Positions 1 to 8,105 of a DNA stretch of 64,000 bases are shown one piece after another. A program made the position numbers and the translations under genes. This DNA comes from Pontibacter ruber. Its GTDB lineage: Bacteria; Bacteroidota; Bacteroidia; Cytophagales; Hymenobacteraceae. The notes below the pieces were generated by a model that saw nothing but the letters and a program-made list of their open reading frames with translations, was not told the origin of the DNA and ran no database searches. The stretch spans positions 868,001 through 932,000 of the forward strand of contig NZ_JALPRR010000003.1 of the NCBI RefSeq assembly GCF_023630205.1. Direction: 5' to 3'. Each line of letters opens with the position of its first letter. Position 1 is the stretch's first letter.

Positions 1-1124
1 CGGTTGACGCTGTTATTGCGGTGATTGGAGAAGAAGGTGCTGATTACAAAGCGCTGCTGAATGGCGGTGCTGCAGTACCAGCCGGTGTAGAGGAGCGCTC
101 ACGCGAAGAGAATGCTAAAACAGACGAGAATATAGCCGCACAGGAAGAAGCAACTACATCCGAAAGAGTACAAGAGGTAAAAGTACCTGCTACGGGTGCT
201 GCAACAACAACTGTAACTACGGAAGCTAACGGCCGCATTAAGGCTTCGCCACTTGCCAAGAAACTGGCACAGGAAAAAGGCTTTAACCTGTCAGAAATCA
301 AAGGCTCGGGTGAGGGCGGACGTATCGTGCTGCGTGACATCGAGAACTTTAAACCATCTGCTGCTCCGCAACCGGCTGCTGCGCCACAGGCAAAACCTGC
401 TGCTGCACCAGCTGTTACTGCTGCCGTGCCAGGCGCACCTGCCGAGGCTTACGAAGAAGTGAACGTATCGCAGATGCGTAAGGTAATTGCCCGCCGTCTG
501 GCCGAAAGCAAATTCTCTGCGCCGCACTTCTACCTGACCATGGAAATTGATATGGACAAGGCCATCGAAGCCCGTACCAGCATCAACGAAGTGTCTCCGG
601 TGAAGGTATCGTTCAACGACTTGGTAATCAAAGCTGCTGCTGCTGCCCTGCGTCAGCACCCTGCAGTTAACTCTTCGTGGTTAGGCGATAAGATCCGTTA
701 CAACAAGCACATCAACATTGGTGTAGCTGTAGCGGTAGAAGAAGGCCTGCTGGTACCTGTAGTGCGCAACGCTGATTTCAAATCGCTTTCTGCCATTGCA
801 GCTGAAGTAAAAGACCTCGGTGGTAAAGCAAAGACCAAGAAACTGCAGCCATCAGACTGGGAAGGTAACACCTTCACGATCTCTAACCTGGGTATGTTCG
901 GCATCGAAGAATTTACCGCCATCATCAACCCGCCGGATGCCTGCATCATGGCCGTTGGTGGTATCAAGCAGACGCCGGTAGTACGTAACGGTGAGATCCG
1001 CATCGGCAACGTAATGAAAGTTACGCTTTCCTGCGACCACCGCGTGGTAGATGGCGCTGTTGGGTCAGCTTTCCTGCAGACTTTCAAGAACATGCTGGAG
1101 AACCCGGTGAGAATACTGGTGTAA
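1..1124 (+). CDS. Dihydrolipoamide acetyltransferase (E2) of pyruvate dehydrogenase, 5'-truncated by window
   Basis: E2 transfers acetyl groups from lipoyl-lysine to CoA in the cytoplasmic pyruvate dehydrogenase complex. The frame is open from base 3 and begins in the tail of a lipoyl domain (VDAVIAVIGEEG), so the true start lies upstream. An acidic/alanine linker follows, then a peripheral subunit-binding domain (KASPLAKKLAQEKGF...GEGGRIVLRDIENF), an Ala/Pro-rich linker and the catalytic acyltransferase domain, ending with the active-site signature DHRVVDGA near the C-terminus. The Ala/Pro linkers are normal for E2. The 2-oxoglutarate and branched-chain E2s are alternatives, but the order and linker style fit PDH best. 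A strong terminator follows directly. Confidence 0.93.
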   Translation, partial: VDAVIAVIGEEGADYKALLNGGAAVPAGVEERSREENAKTDENIAAQEEATTSERVQEVKVPATGAATTTVTTEANGRIKASPLAKKLAQEKGFNLSEIKGSGEGGRIVLRDIENFKPSAAPQPAAAPQAKPAAAPAVTAAVPGAPAEAYEEVNVSQMRKVIARRLAESKFSAPHFYLTMEIDMDKAIEARTSINEVSPVKVSFNDLVIKAAAAALRQHPAVNSSWLGDKIRYNKHINIGVAVAVEEGLLVPVVRNADFKSLSAIAAEVKDLGGKAKTKKLQPSDWEGNTFTISNLGMFGIEEFTAIINPPDACIMAVGGIKQTPVVRNGEIRIGNVMKVTLSCDHRVVDGAVGSAFLQTFKNMLENPVRILV

Positions 1125-1145
1125 CACGCAAAGTATAAAGTATAG

Positions 1146-1181
1146 AAAAAGCCTCTCCGGATACGGAGAGGCTTTTTGTTT
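1146..1181 (+). terminator. Rho-independent terminator after E2 gene
   Basis: The stem GCCTCTCCG/CGGAGAGGC has a GATA-type loop, is preceded by A5 and is followed by TTTTTGTTTTG. Two AGTATA words (about 1133 and 1140) lie between the stop codon and the stem, an arrangement seen again at other gene ends in this window. Confidence 0.85.
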
Positions 1182-1445
1182 TGGGAGCAATGCCGGTTTT
1201 ACGACTTCGCTGGAGTTGATGCTATCCTCCAATACAGGAACTGCAATAAAAACTGCTTCCTACAGCTTTTACAATCAAAGTACTGTTGACCTGCAACCTT
1301 TTTGCAATTTTTTACTACTATAGTACTATAGCAGCAGGGCAATACATCCGCACTTACAACATACTCACCCATCTTCCACATCTCCGCTGCTACTTTCTTC
1401 CCATCACACTTTATTAAAGCACTACCTGAGCAGTTAATTTAAATT
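1182..1445. other. Intergenic, no gene seen
   Basis: This is AT-richer spacer between the E2 terminator and the first DUF1254 gene. A 60-codon minus-strand frame at 1199-1381 has no recognisable family, signal peptide or ribosome site and is treated as chance. No clear promoter could be placed. Confidence 0.5.
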
Positions 1446-1451
1446 AAGGAG
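1446..1451 (+). promoter_or_regulatory. Shine-Dalgarno site for first DUF1254 gene
   Basis: AAGGAG lies 5 bases before ATG at 1457. It decides the start in favour of ATG 1457 over the in-frame GTG at 1451, which overlaps the site. The two paralogues begin at the homologous ATG. Confidence 0.7.
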
Positions 1452-1456
1452 TGAAA

Positions 1457-2884
1457 ATGAAGAACACCACACCAATTCCAGCAGGCATTGCCTCCCCCGA
1501 CAGGGTGGAAACTCGCCTTGGCACCCTCAGCTTCTTCGATGGTTTTCCCGATGATGCCACGGTGCAAAAGTTGTACAATAACCTCGACTTTCAGCGTGCG
1601 GTCCAGTCATACCTGCTGGGTTTGCCGGCGGTGAGCCAGGTTGCTGCGAGAAAGGCGATCATCGGGTGGGGGCCTGCAAACGCCACTCTCCTCATCTGGG
1701 AGAACATGATCACCCCACGAAGCATCATCCTGACGGGGAACAACAATACGCCTTACAGCACAATGTGGATCGATCTGAAGGAGGGGCCACTGGTTCTCGA
1801 AATACCTCCCAGGGTGCTGGGCGCCGTCAACGACATGTGGGGCCGTTGGGTAGTCGATGTAGGCTTTATCGGGCCAGACAAGGGCGAAGGCGGCAAGTAT
1901 TTGTTTGCTCCCCCAGGCTATGAAGAGCAAGTACCCGAAGGCTACATTGCGGTGCGGCCCAAGACGTTCGGGATGTACATCTTCTGGCGCAGTTTCCTGG
2001 ACGAAAAAGGAGACCCCAAACCCCACATAGACCTCATCAAGCAGAAAACTCAGGTATACCCGCTCTCTAATGCCGGTAACCCACCTGAACTCACCTTTGT
2101 CAACATGACAGACAAGCCCTTCTGCCAGGTTGCTCCGGCGGACTATACCTTCTGGGAATACCTGAACGAGGTCGTGCAGTCGGAATCCTCCGATTCGCTC
2201 GACCCGGTAACGCTCGGCTTCTACCGATCTATAGGTATAAAGAAAGGAATGCCCTTTGCACCAGACGAGCGGATGAAAGCCATGCTAAAAGAAGCTGCAA
2301 CTGTAGGAGATGCGACCGCAAGAGCGATTACTTACCGTATGCGGGAGAAGGAGGCCTATTTATACGAGAACAGCGCGTGGAGACCTTTCCTCGTCGGTGG
2401 CTATGAGTTCCTGGACAATGGCGCCCTTAACCTGGACGCGTACGTGCAGAACTACTTTCACGTAACGGGCATATCGCCGGCCGAGGAGCAGAAAATGGTA
2501 GGTCAGGGTTCGCAGTATGCTGATGCCTTCGTGGATGCGGAGGGCAGGCCGCTTGATGGCGCTAAGAACTATAAGCTCCATCTTCCGCCCAACATCCCTG
2601 TAAACAACTTCTGGTCGGTGATCATCCACGATACCCAGACCCGCTCTCAGCTGCAGACAGATCAGCACTGGCCGGGCCTGAGCAGCCAGGATGCGGGGTT
2701 CCGGCTGAATGAGGATGGCTCGGCTGATGTCTACTTCGGACCGGAGGCACCCGCGGGTAAGGAGAGCAACTGGATCCAGACCATTCCCGGCAAAGGGTGG
2801 TTCGCCATGTTGCGCCTGTACGGACCGCTGGAGCCCTGGTTCGATAAGACCTGGCGTCCGGGAGAGATTGAGCCGGTCAGGTAG
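1457..2884 (+). CDS. DUF1254/DUF1214 domain protein, tandem copy 1
   Basis: This 475-residue protein is of unknown function. The N-terminal half matches the DUF1254 style (around residues 40-180, including TPYSTMWIDLKEGPLVLEIPP and the WGRWVVDVGFIGPDKGEGGKYL region). The C-terminal ~110 residues match DUF1214 (NNFWSVIIHDTQTRSQLQTD, then NEDGSADVYFGPEAP and a PGKGW...LRLYGPLE ending). There is no signal peptide or membrane segment. It is the first of three adjacent same-strand paralogues. The first ~113 coding bases are identical to copy 3 and differ at about three sites from copy 2, while the rest is clearly more diverged. The family assignment is strong; no biochemical role can be read from the sequence. 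Confidence 0.85.
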   Translation: MKNTTPIPAGIASPDRVETRLGTLSFFDGFPDDATVQKLYNNLDFQRAVQSYLLGLPAVSQVAARKAIIGWGPANATLLIWENMITPRSIILTGNNNTPYSTMWIDLKEGPLVLEIPPRVLGAVNDMWGRWVVDVGFIGPDKGEGGKYLFAPPGYEEQVPEGYIAVRPKTFGMYIFWRSFLDEKGDPKPHIDLIKQKTQVYPLSNAGNPPELTFVNMTDKPFCQVAPADYTFWEYLNEVVQSESSDSLDPVTLGFYRSIGIKKGMPFAPDERMKAMLKEAATVGDATARAITYRMREKEAYLYENSAWRPFLVGGYEFLDNGALNLDAYVQNYFHVTGISPAEEQKMVGQGSQYADAFVDAEGRPLDGAKNYKLHLPPNIPVNNFWSVIIHDTQTRSQLQTDQHWPGLSSQDAGFRLNEDGSADVYFGPEAPAGKESNWIQTIPGKGWFAMLRLYGPLEPWFDKTWRPGEIEPVR

Positions 2885-3062
2885 TTGCTGGATGGGGGAG
2901 CAGGCGAAGTATAAAGGCACTCACACCTCTTGAAGGCAAAAGAAAAGGACATAAGAGGCTGTTAGTTTGCGATGCAAATAATTTAAGACTCGGCATTTAG
3001 TGATTTAATACATATTTGAGCAAAGAGATACCAAATAAGAAAAGAGTAACAGACTTTAAGAT

Positions 3063-3070
3063 AAGGAGGA
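3063..3070 (+). promoter_or_regulatory. Strong Shine-Dalgarno site, copy 2
   Basis: AAGGAGGA lies 4 bases before ATG 3075. Such complementarity to the 16S tail is uncommon in Bacteroidota, where most genes in this window have none. Confidence 0.7.
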
Positions 3071-3074
3071 GTAA

Positions 3075-4505
3075 ATGAAGAACACCACACCCATTCCAGC
3101 AGGCATTGCCTCACCCGACAGGGTGGAAACTCGCCTTGGCACCCTCAGCTTCTTCGATGGTTTCCCCGATGATGCCACGGTGCAGAAGCTGTACGATAGC
3201 CTCGATTTTCAGCGTGCGGTCCAGGCGTTTTTGCTGGGGCTGCCCGCGGTGAGCCAGGTTGGCATGAAAAAGGCACTCCTCCAATGGGGACCTGCAAACG
3301 CAACGCTCCTCATCTGGGAAAACAGGATCACACCTAAAACGATCTTCTGGATGACCCAAAACGTTACGCCGTACAGCAACATATGGATCGATCTGAAGGA
3401 GGGGCCGCTGGTTGTTGAGATCCCCCCGAAAGTGCTCGGCATGATCAATGACATCTGGGGCAGCTGGGTTGCGGATGTTGGGTTCACCGGACCTGACAAG
3501 GGCGAAGGCGGCAAGTACCTGTTGGTGCCACCAGGCTATGAAGGAGGCGTACCGGAAGGATACATCGTCCTGCGGCCCAAAGCTTTCGAGATGTTTATCT
3601 TCTGGCGAAGTTTCCCGGATGAGCACGGAGACCTGAAACCGGGAGTTGATATGATTAAAAAGACCGCGCGGGTATACCCGCTCACGAGTGCCGGTAACCC
3701 GCCTGCGCTCACCTTTGTCGACGTGACAGACAAGTACTTTTGCCTGGTGCCTCCGACAGATTATACCTTCTGGGAGTACCTGAACGAAGTGGTGCAGGCT
3801 GAACCATCGAACTCCCTCGACCCGATAACCTTAGGTTTCTTCCGGTCAATTGGCATAAGGAAGGGAGTGCCCTTTGCTCCAGACGAGCGGATGAAGGCCA
3901 TTCTGGTTGAGGCTGCAGCAGTGGGAGCTGCGACCGCACGAGCGCTCACTTTCCGGATGCGCAATAAGGAAGCATATTACTACGAGAACAGCGCGTGGAG
4001 AAGCTTCTTCGTGGGCAACTATGAAGTACAAGAGGACGGAGTCCTTATCCTTGATGCCTACTCTCAAGCTTACTTCCTCGGTGGAGCAGGCACAACACCT
4101 GCTGAGGAGCAGAAAATGATCGGCCAGGGATCGCAGTACGCATCGGCATTTGTGGATGCGGAGGGCAGGCCGCTCGACGGCGGCAAGAACTACAAGCTCC
4201 ACCTGCCGCCCAACATACCGGTTAACAACTTCTGGTCAGTTACTGTCTACGATAACCAGACCCGCTCCCAGCTGCAGACCGACCAGGACTGGCCAGCGTT
4301 AAACAGTAGGAACGAAGGATTTCGCCTCAACGAGGATGGCTCTGCCGATGTCTACTTCGGACCACAACCACCCACAGGCAAGGAAAATAACTGGATTCAG
4401 ACAATACCAGGCAAGGGGTGGAACGTCACCCTGCGCCTCTACGGCCCCCTAGAGTCCTGGTTCGATAAGACCTGGCGTCCGGGAGAGATCGAGCTGGTCA
4501 GGTAG
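3075..4505 (+). CDS. DUF1254/DUF1214 domain protein, tandem copy 2
   Basis: This 476-residue paralogue of the preceding gene has the same two-part architecture: DUF1254-like N-terminal half and DUF1214-like C-terminus with NNFWSVTVYDNQTRSQLQTD and DGSADVYFGP. The first 40 residues are nearly identical to copies 1 and 3. The middle (roughly residues 70-110 and 300-360) is the most divergent part, as expected if substrate or partner regions have drifted. No signal peptide is seen. It starts about 190 bases after copy 1 and has its own strong ribosome site, so it may be co-transcribed. The function is unknown. Confidence 0.85.
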   Translation: MKNTTPIPAGIASPDRVETRLGTLSFFDGFPDDATVQKLYDSLDFQRAVQAFLLGLPAVSQVGMKKALLQWGPANATLLIWENRITPKTIFWMTQNVTPYSNIWIDLKEGPLVVEIPPKVLGMINDIWGSWVADVGFTGPDKGEGGKYLLVPPGYEGGVPEGYIVLRPKAFEMFIFWRSFPDEHGDLKPGVDMIKKTARVYPLTSAGNPPALTFVDVTDKYFCLVPPTDYTFWEYLNEVVQAEPSNSLDPITLGFFRSIGIRKGVPFAPDERMKAILVEAAAVGAATARALTFRMRNKEAYYYENSAWRSFFVGNYEVQEDGVLILDAYSQAYFLGGAGTTPAEEQKMIGQGSQYASAFVDAEGRPLDGGKNYKLHLPPNIPVNNFWSVTVYDNQTRSQLQTDQDWPALNSRNEGFRLNEDGSADVYFGPQPPTGKENNWIQTIPGKGWNVTLRLYGPLESWFDKTWRPGEIELVR

Positions 4506-4602
4506 CTGTCGGCTATCGTGCAAGTGAGGTATTATGGCACTCACACATCTTGAAGGCAAAAGAGGGGAAATTAAATAGTAGAAAAGGAGTAGACCTTAAA
4601 GT

Positions 4603-4610
4603 AAGGAGGA
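4603..4610 (+). promoter_or_regulatory. Strong Shine-Dalgarno site, copy 3
   Basis: AAGGAGGA lies 4 bases before ATG 4615, in the same leader context as copy 2. Confidence 0.7.
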
Positions 4611-4614
4611 GCAA

Positions 4615-6045
4615 ATGAAGAACACCACACCAATTCCAGCAGGCATTGCCTCCCCCGACAGGGTGGAAACTCGCCTTGGCACCCTCAGCTTCTTCGATGG
4701 TTTTCCCGATGATGCCACGGTGCAGAAGCTATACGACAACCTCGATTTTCAGCGGGCGGTCCAGGCGTATTTGCTGGCATTACCTGCGGTGAACTTAGTT
4801 GCCACACGCAAGGGGCTCACGCAGTATGGGCCCGAAAACTCGACGCTGCTCATCTGGGAAAACAGAATTACCCCCCGGACGATCTGGTGGCTCACCCAAA
4901 ACGTTACGCCTTACAGCGCTATGTGGATTGATCTTAAGGATGGTCCGCTGGTTGTAGAGATTCCTCCCAAATTGCTCGGCTTCATCAGTGACATGTGGGG
5001 TCGCTGGGTCGTCGATTTCGGCTTCATCGGACCCGACAAGGGCCAAGGCGGCAAGTATTTGTTGGTTCCTCCGGGCTATAAAGGCGAGGTGCCCGAAGGC
5101 TACATTGTCGTGCGGCCTAAGACATTCGAGATGAATATTTTCTGGCGCAGTTTCCTGGACGAGCACGGAGATCCCAAACCCGGAGTTGACCTAATCAAGA
5201 AGACAGCAAGGGTATATCCGCTCTCAAAGGCTGACAGCCCCCCGGAGTTCACCTTTGTCAACGTGACCAACGAGCCCGTATGCTTTGTCGCTCCTGCGGA
5301 CTATACCTTCTGGGAGTACTTAAATGACGTCGTGCAGTCTGAGCCATCCGAGTCGCTCGACCCGGTGACGCTCGGCTTCTATCGATCAATCGGTATAAAG
5401 AAGGGAATGCCCTTTGCGCCCGATGAACGAATGAAGGCTATTTTGGTAGAAGCTGCAGCAGTAGGTGATGCTACGGCACGAGCGCTTACCTATAGGATGC
5501 GGGAGAAGGAGGCATACTTCTATGAGAACAGCGCGTGGCGAACCATCCTGCTCGGCGGTTACGAATTCTTGGACAACGGTGCCCTCATCCTCGATTCCTA
5601 CTCGCAGCTTTATTTCTTCGGCGGCTTGGGCATATCACCAGCTATGGAGCAGAAGATGGTAGGCCAGGGATCGCAGTATGCAGCGGCGTTCGTGGATGCG
5701 GAGGGAAGGCCGTTCGATGGCGGCAGGAGCTACAAGCTCCACCTGCCGACCAACATACCGGTTAACAACTTCTGGTCGGTTACTGTCTACGACAACCAGA
5801 CCCGTTCTCAGCTGCAGACCGACCAGGACTGGCCGGCACTAAACAGCCAGAACAAGGGGTTGGCTTTAAACGGGGATGGCTCGGCTGATATCTACTTCGG
5901 CCCGGAGGTACCCGCGGGTAAGGAGAATAACTGGATCCAGACAATACCAGGCAAGGGGTGGAACGTAGCCCTCCGCCTCTACGGGCCACTGGAGCCCTGG
6001 TTTGACAAAACCTGGCGTCCGGGAGAGATTGAGCCAATTAGGTAG
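4615..6045 (+). CDS. DUF1254/DUF1214 domain protein, tandem copy 3
   Basis: This 476-residue third paralogue follows copy 2 after about 110 bases. It carries the same N-terminal block (MKNTTPIPAGIASPDRVETR), the WIDLKDGPLVVEIPP segment, and the C-terminal DUF1214 block with NNFWSVTVYDNQTRSQLQTD and DGSADIYFGPE. Its 5' ~113 bases are identical to copy 1, although copy 2 lies between them. This points to recent gene conversion or a compound duplication history. No exported signal, cofactor motif or catalytic signature is recognised, and the function is unknown. Confidence 0.85.
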   Translation: MKNTTPIPAGIASPDRVETRLGTLSFFDGFPDDATVQKLYDNLDFQRAVQAYLLALPAVNLVATRKGLTQYGPENSTLLIWENRITPRTIWWLTQNVTPYSAMWIDLKDGPLVVEIPPKLLGFISDMWGRWVVDFGFIGPDKGQGGKYLLVPPGYKGEVPEGYIVVRPKTFEMNIFWRSFLDEHGDPKPGVDLIKKTARVYPLSKADSPPEFTFVNVTNEPVCFVAPADYTFWEYLNDVVQSEPSESLDPVTLGFYRSIGIKKGMPFAPDERMKAILVEAAAVGDATARALTYRMREKEAYFYENSAWRTILLGGYEFLDNGALILDSYSQLYFFGGLGISPAMEQKMVGQGSQYAAAFVDAEGRPFDGGRSYKLHLPTNIPVNNFWSVTVYDNQTRSQLQTDQDWPALNSQNKGLALNGDGSADIYFGPEVPAGKENNWIQTIPGKGWNVALRLYGPLEPWFDKTWRPGEIEPIR

Positions 6046-6155
6046 TTGATAGGTGGCGAGCAGGCGAAGCTCGATCATATTTTGAACTCCCGAAGGTAGG
6101 GTAGAAGCTTCCGATTTTTTTGTAAAAGCAGGCCGATAAAATTTAAGGGAAAGAA

Positions 6156-6548
6156 ATGGATGATAAACAACCTCCTGTTAACGATTTATCGCTTGAACGA
6201 ACCATTTTTGCGGCTGAGCGCACCCTGATGGCCTGGATCCGGACAGCTCTCTCCATGATCAGTTTCGGGTTTACGATCTACAAGTTCATGAAAATGTTCT
6301 TGGCAGAGTCTGCCACGTCTGTTATTCGAGCTCAAGAACCACGTAACGTGGGCCTTACCCTTATTAGCCTGGGTAACTTTGCGCTCATTGTCGCCGCTAT
6401 CCAACATGTAAGATACATGAAAAGGTTAAACCCCGATAAACCTTACAGGTTTTGGAAAGACCTGTCCTTCATCGTAGCATGCTTGCTACTGCTTCTTGGT
6501 TTTCTGATGTTCGGAAGCATTATTCTCAATACAGGCCCCTTTAACTAA
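6156..6548 (+). CDS. DUF202 (YidH-like) membrane protein
   Basis: This 130-residue inner-membrane protein has the family signature LSLERTIFAAERTLMAWIRT at residues ~10-30. Three hydrophobic segments follow (about 32-50, 68-88 and 100-125). DUF202 proteins are small three-helix membrane proteins of unknown activity. The start has a weak AAGGGA upstream. It lies about 110 bases after the DUF1254 tandem on the same strand, so co-transcription is possible but unproven. Confidence 0.88.
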   Translation: MDDKQPPVNDLSLERTIFAAERTLMAWIRTALSMISFGFTIYKFMKMFLAESATSVIRAQEPRNVGLTLISLGNFALIVAAIQHVRYMKRLNPDKPYRFWKDLSFIVACLLLLLGFLMFGSIILNTGPFN

Positions 6549-6659
6549 AAGCACTGGCGTTGCTGAAGGTATCAACAGTTAGATTTGCGCAGAGAGGCAT
6601 TAATTCGTGCCTAAAACACCAGCGAAGGCAAAATAACTACCAACTTCTGTGCGGTCTGC

Positions 6660-7061
6660 TTACGCTTTTAAAGTTACACCTACGCCTCTACGTAATGTGT
6701 TATGCACTTCTGCTATTTTATCTACGTGCTCAATCAGCTCTCTCAATTCAAACTCAGAATGATTTGGTGCCTGAAGGTGTACTTCATATACGATATTCGA
6801 GGCTGGCTCTCCTTCTTTGCCAAACTCTCCTGACACAGTAACCTCCACGGTACTTATTTCCATACTTCTTCGGGCAGCTTCGCGATATACATCGTTGCAA
6901 AAGCAGGTGGCCAGCGACAGGAACAGCAATTCGCCTCCGTTTACCGATGAGCCATAACCTTCTGCCTTAGCCGGTATGCTAATCTCCTTCTGGTTGCCTT
7001 CAGTTGTAACGATCAAGTCGTTCTTCTGAAAGCTATTCCTGATAGTGGCGGATATATTCAT
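6660..7061 (-). CDS. OsmC/Ohr family protein
   Basis: The protein has 133 residues. OsmC/Ohr proteins are cytoplasmic thiol peroxidases acting on organic hydroperoxides. The family pattern is visible: a central helix LFLSLATCFCNDVYREAARR carries the first redox cysteine, and the downstream beta region is VEVTVSGEFG. The motif has two nearby cysteines (TCFCND) rather than the usual single LxxCh arrangement. The second conserved cysteine of typical Ohr/OsmC (VCPYS-type) is not evident in the C-terminal part, so this may be a divergent OsmC-like member rather than a true Ohr. The gene stands alone on the minus strand. Confidence 0.8.
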   Translation of the reverse strand: MNISATIRNSFQKNDLIVTTEGNQKEISIPAKAEGYGSSVNGGELLFLSLATCFCNDVYREAARRSMEISTVEVTVSGEFGKEGEPASNIVYEVHLQAPNHSEFELRELIEHVDKIAEVHNTLRRGVGVTLKA

Positions 7062-7087
7062 GGTTAAAGTTAAGAGTATGTGCTTAT

Positions 7088-7140
7088 TGGTAACGGTTGG
7101 GCTAAAGCACGTTTTAATGTGCTTTAGGTGTGGTTAGCGG
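7088..7140 (-). repeat. attC-like imperfect inverted repeat, site 1
   Basis: Outer arms GTAAC (7090-7094) and GTTAGC (7133-7138) enclose a perfect 9-bp stem CTAAAGCAC/GTGCTTTAG (7102-7110 and 7119-7127). It lies downstream of the lipoprotein gene on its coding strand. The outer arms resemble integron cassette R''/R' boxes (RYYYAAC...GTTRRRY). This is inference from pattern only. Confidence 0.45.
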
Positions 7141-7149
7141 AGGTATTTC

Positions 7150-7557
7150 TTAGTACGGCTGAAAATCATATTTCTCTTGGAATTCACGTCCATTAATATG
7201 ACTTTTCACTTTTAATGAAATTGAGTTCTGTTCAATTTTACCTTTATAGACTACCACTCCAGATTCTGTATTAGTTTTAAACTTTATACTATCATCAATT
7301 ATCGTAAAATTTCCTCTTTCTATTGGGCTAGTTGGAGATTCCAGCAAATTTTTAACTATTTCCAATTTATAGGACGAACTCGTCGCATAAACAGTACTGT
7401 CAATGTTAAATTTCAAATAGTGTTTTAAATTTTCATCGCCATGCATAGGTATATCAGTAACATAAACTCCGTCCGTTTGTAAAAGATGTTTATTCTCTTT
7501 TTTTTGGCAAGAAGCCAATAGTAACAAAAACAATAAGAAGGATATAGAGTTTTTCAT
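7150..7557 (-). CDS. Small putative lipoprotein, unknown function
   Basis: This 135-residue protein has a type II signal peptide: MKNSISFLLFLLLLASC, with lipobox cysteine at residue 17, then QKKEN. The mature part is beta-rich and polar (GVYVTDIPMHGDENLKHYLKF... and KGKIEQNSISLKVKSHINGR), reminiscent of small lipocalin-like or DUF-type Bacteroidota lipoproteins that report a compound's fit rather than catalyse. No family is recognised. AT-rich codon use contrasts with neighbouring core genes. It is one of three same-strand small exported-protein genes, each trailed by an attC-like repeat. Confidence 0.7.
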   Translation of the reverse strand: MKNSISFLLFLLLLASCQKKENKHLLQTDGVYVTDIPMHGDENLKHYLKFNIDSTVYATSSSYKLEIVKNLLESPTSPIERGNFTIIDDSIKFKTNTESGVVVYKGKIEQNSISLKVKSHINGREFQEKYDFQPY

Positions 7558-7570
7558 GATTTCATATTAC

Positions 7571-7636
7571 TGCTAACGGACCGCGTGCATGCGGAGCCTG
7601 AGCATTAGCGAAGGTTGAGCATGCATTGTGTTGGCA
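7571..7636 (-). repeat. attC-like imperfect inverted repeat, site 2
   Basis: Outer arms GCTAAC (7572-7577) and GTTGGC (7630-7635) pair with one G-U. Inner arms GTGCATGC and GCATGCAT form a second stem, and the short central stem-loop contains TGAGCATTAGCG. This is similar in plan to the repeat at 8008-8075. Confidence 0.5.
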
Positions 7637-7640
7637 AATG

Positions 7641-7994
7641 CTATTCTTCCTGTTTTTGAATTACCCATTTACTGTTTACACTCTCTCTATAAGCGTAGTA
7701 GCCTTCGGGCATATCAGCCAGCTCAAGAATGGACTTATCCATTTTTATGATTTCGCCGAGTCCGACTATTTTAGCTATACTTTCAAAATCTTCAAATTCG
7801 TCGTCGCTGAAGAACTGCCAAGCCCCGTCATCTGAATCATGCATAACGTAGGTGATTGGCTTACTTTCTTCAATCACAAATTTCGTCGTAAATACTGCTG
7901 TGTTTAAAGGCTCTTTAAATTTTTTAACTGACTGTGCCTTAGTGTTACCAAATCCGAAGAGTGCCATAATAAGGGTGAGGTAGATTATTTTCAT
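7641..7994 (-). CDS. Small exported protein, unknown function
   Basis: This 117-residue protein has a signal peptide MKIIYLTLIMALFGFGNTKA followed by QSVKK. I start it at ATG 7992-7994. The longer frame to 8102 would translate the attC-like repeat and puts the signal peptide internally. The mature part is acidic (DSDDGAWQFFSDDEFEDFESIAK) and has no recognised family. Its 3' end abuts repeat 7571-7636. It belongs to the same AT-rich trio of small minus-strand genes. Confidence 0.6.
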   Translation of the reverse strand: MKIIYLTLIMALFGFGNTKAQSVKKFKEPLNTAVFTTKFVIEESKPITYVMHDSDDGAWQFFSDDEFEDFESIAKIVGLGEIIKMDKSILELADMPEGYYAYRESVNSKWVIQKQEE

Positions 7995-8007
7995 TGATTT
8001 TAGTATT

Positions 8008-8075
8008 TGCCAACGGGCTCGTACAGGCAACGGGTGAGGCATCAGCCGATCCTGATGGATGTGTTTTGTTGGGTG
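8008..8075 (-). repeat. attC-like imperfect inverted repeat, site 3
   Basis: Outer arms GCCAACG (8009-8015) and TTGTTGGG (8066-8073) fit the RYYYAAC/GTTRRRY cassette-site plan. An inner stem CATCAG/CTGATG (about 8040-8056) forms the tip. It lies between two small exported-protein genes. Confidence 0.5.
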
Positions 8076-8105
8076 AAGACGTTTTTCCATACCTCCTGTC
8101 ATAAT

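Larger units (their letters stand above)
1446..6100 (+). repeat. Tandem triplication of a DUF1254 gene unit
   Basis: Three ~1.43 kb genes at 1457, 3075 and 4615 share near-identical 5' ends. The leader before copies 2 and 3 is homologous (both contain TAAGGAGGAG), and so is the trailer after copies 1 and 2 (GGCACTCACAC.TCTTGAAGGC at about 2917 and 4534). A GAGCAGGCGAAG tail follows copies 1 and 3. The duplicated unit therefore includes flanking DNA. The AGTATA word common elsewhere occurs only about once in this block. Confidence 0.85.

Noticed and set aside
1199-1381. 60-codon minus-strand frame
   Set aside because: No family, signal peptide, ribosome site or composition support; AT-rich spacer.
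7995-8102. N-terminal extension of the small exported protein to 8102
   Set aside because: It would translate the attC-like repeat and place the signal peptide internally; ATG 7994 is a better start.
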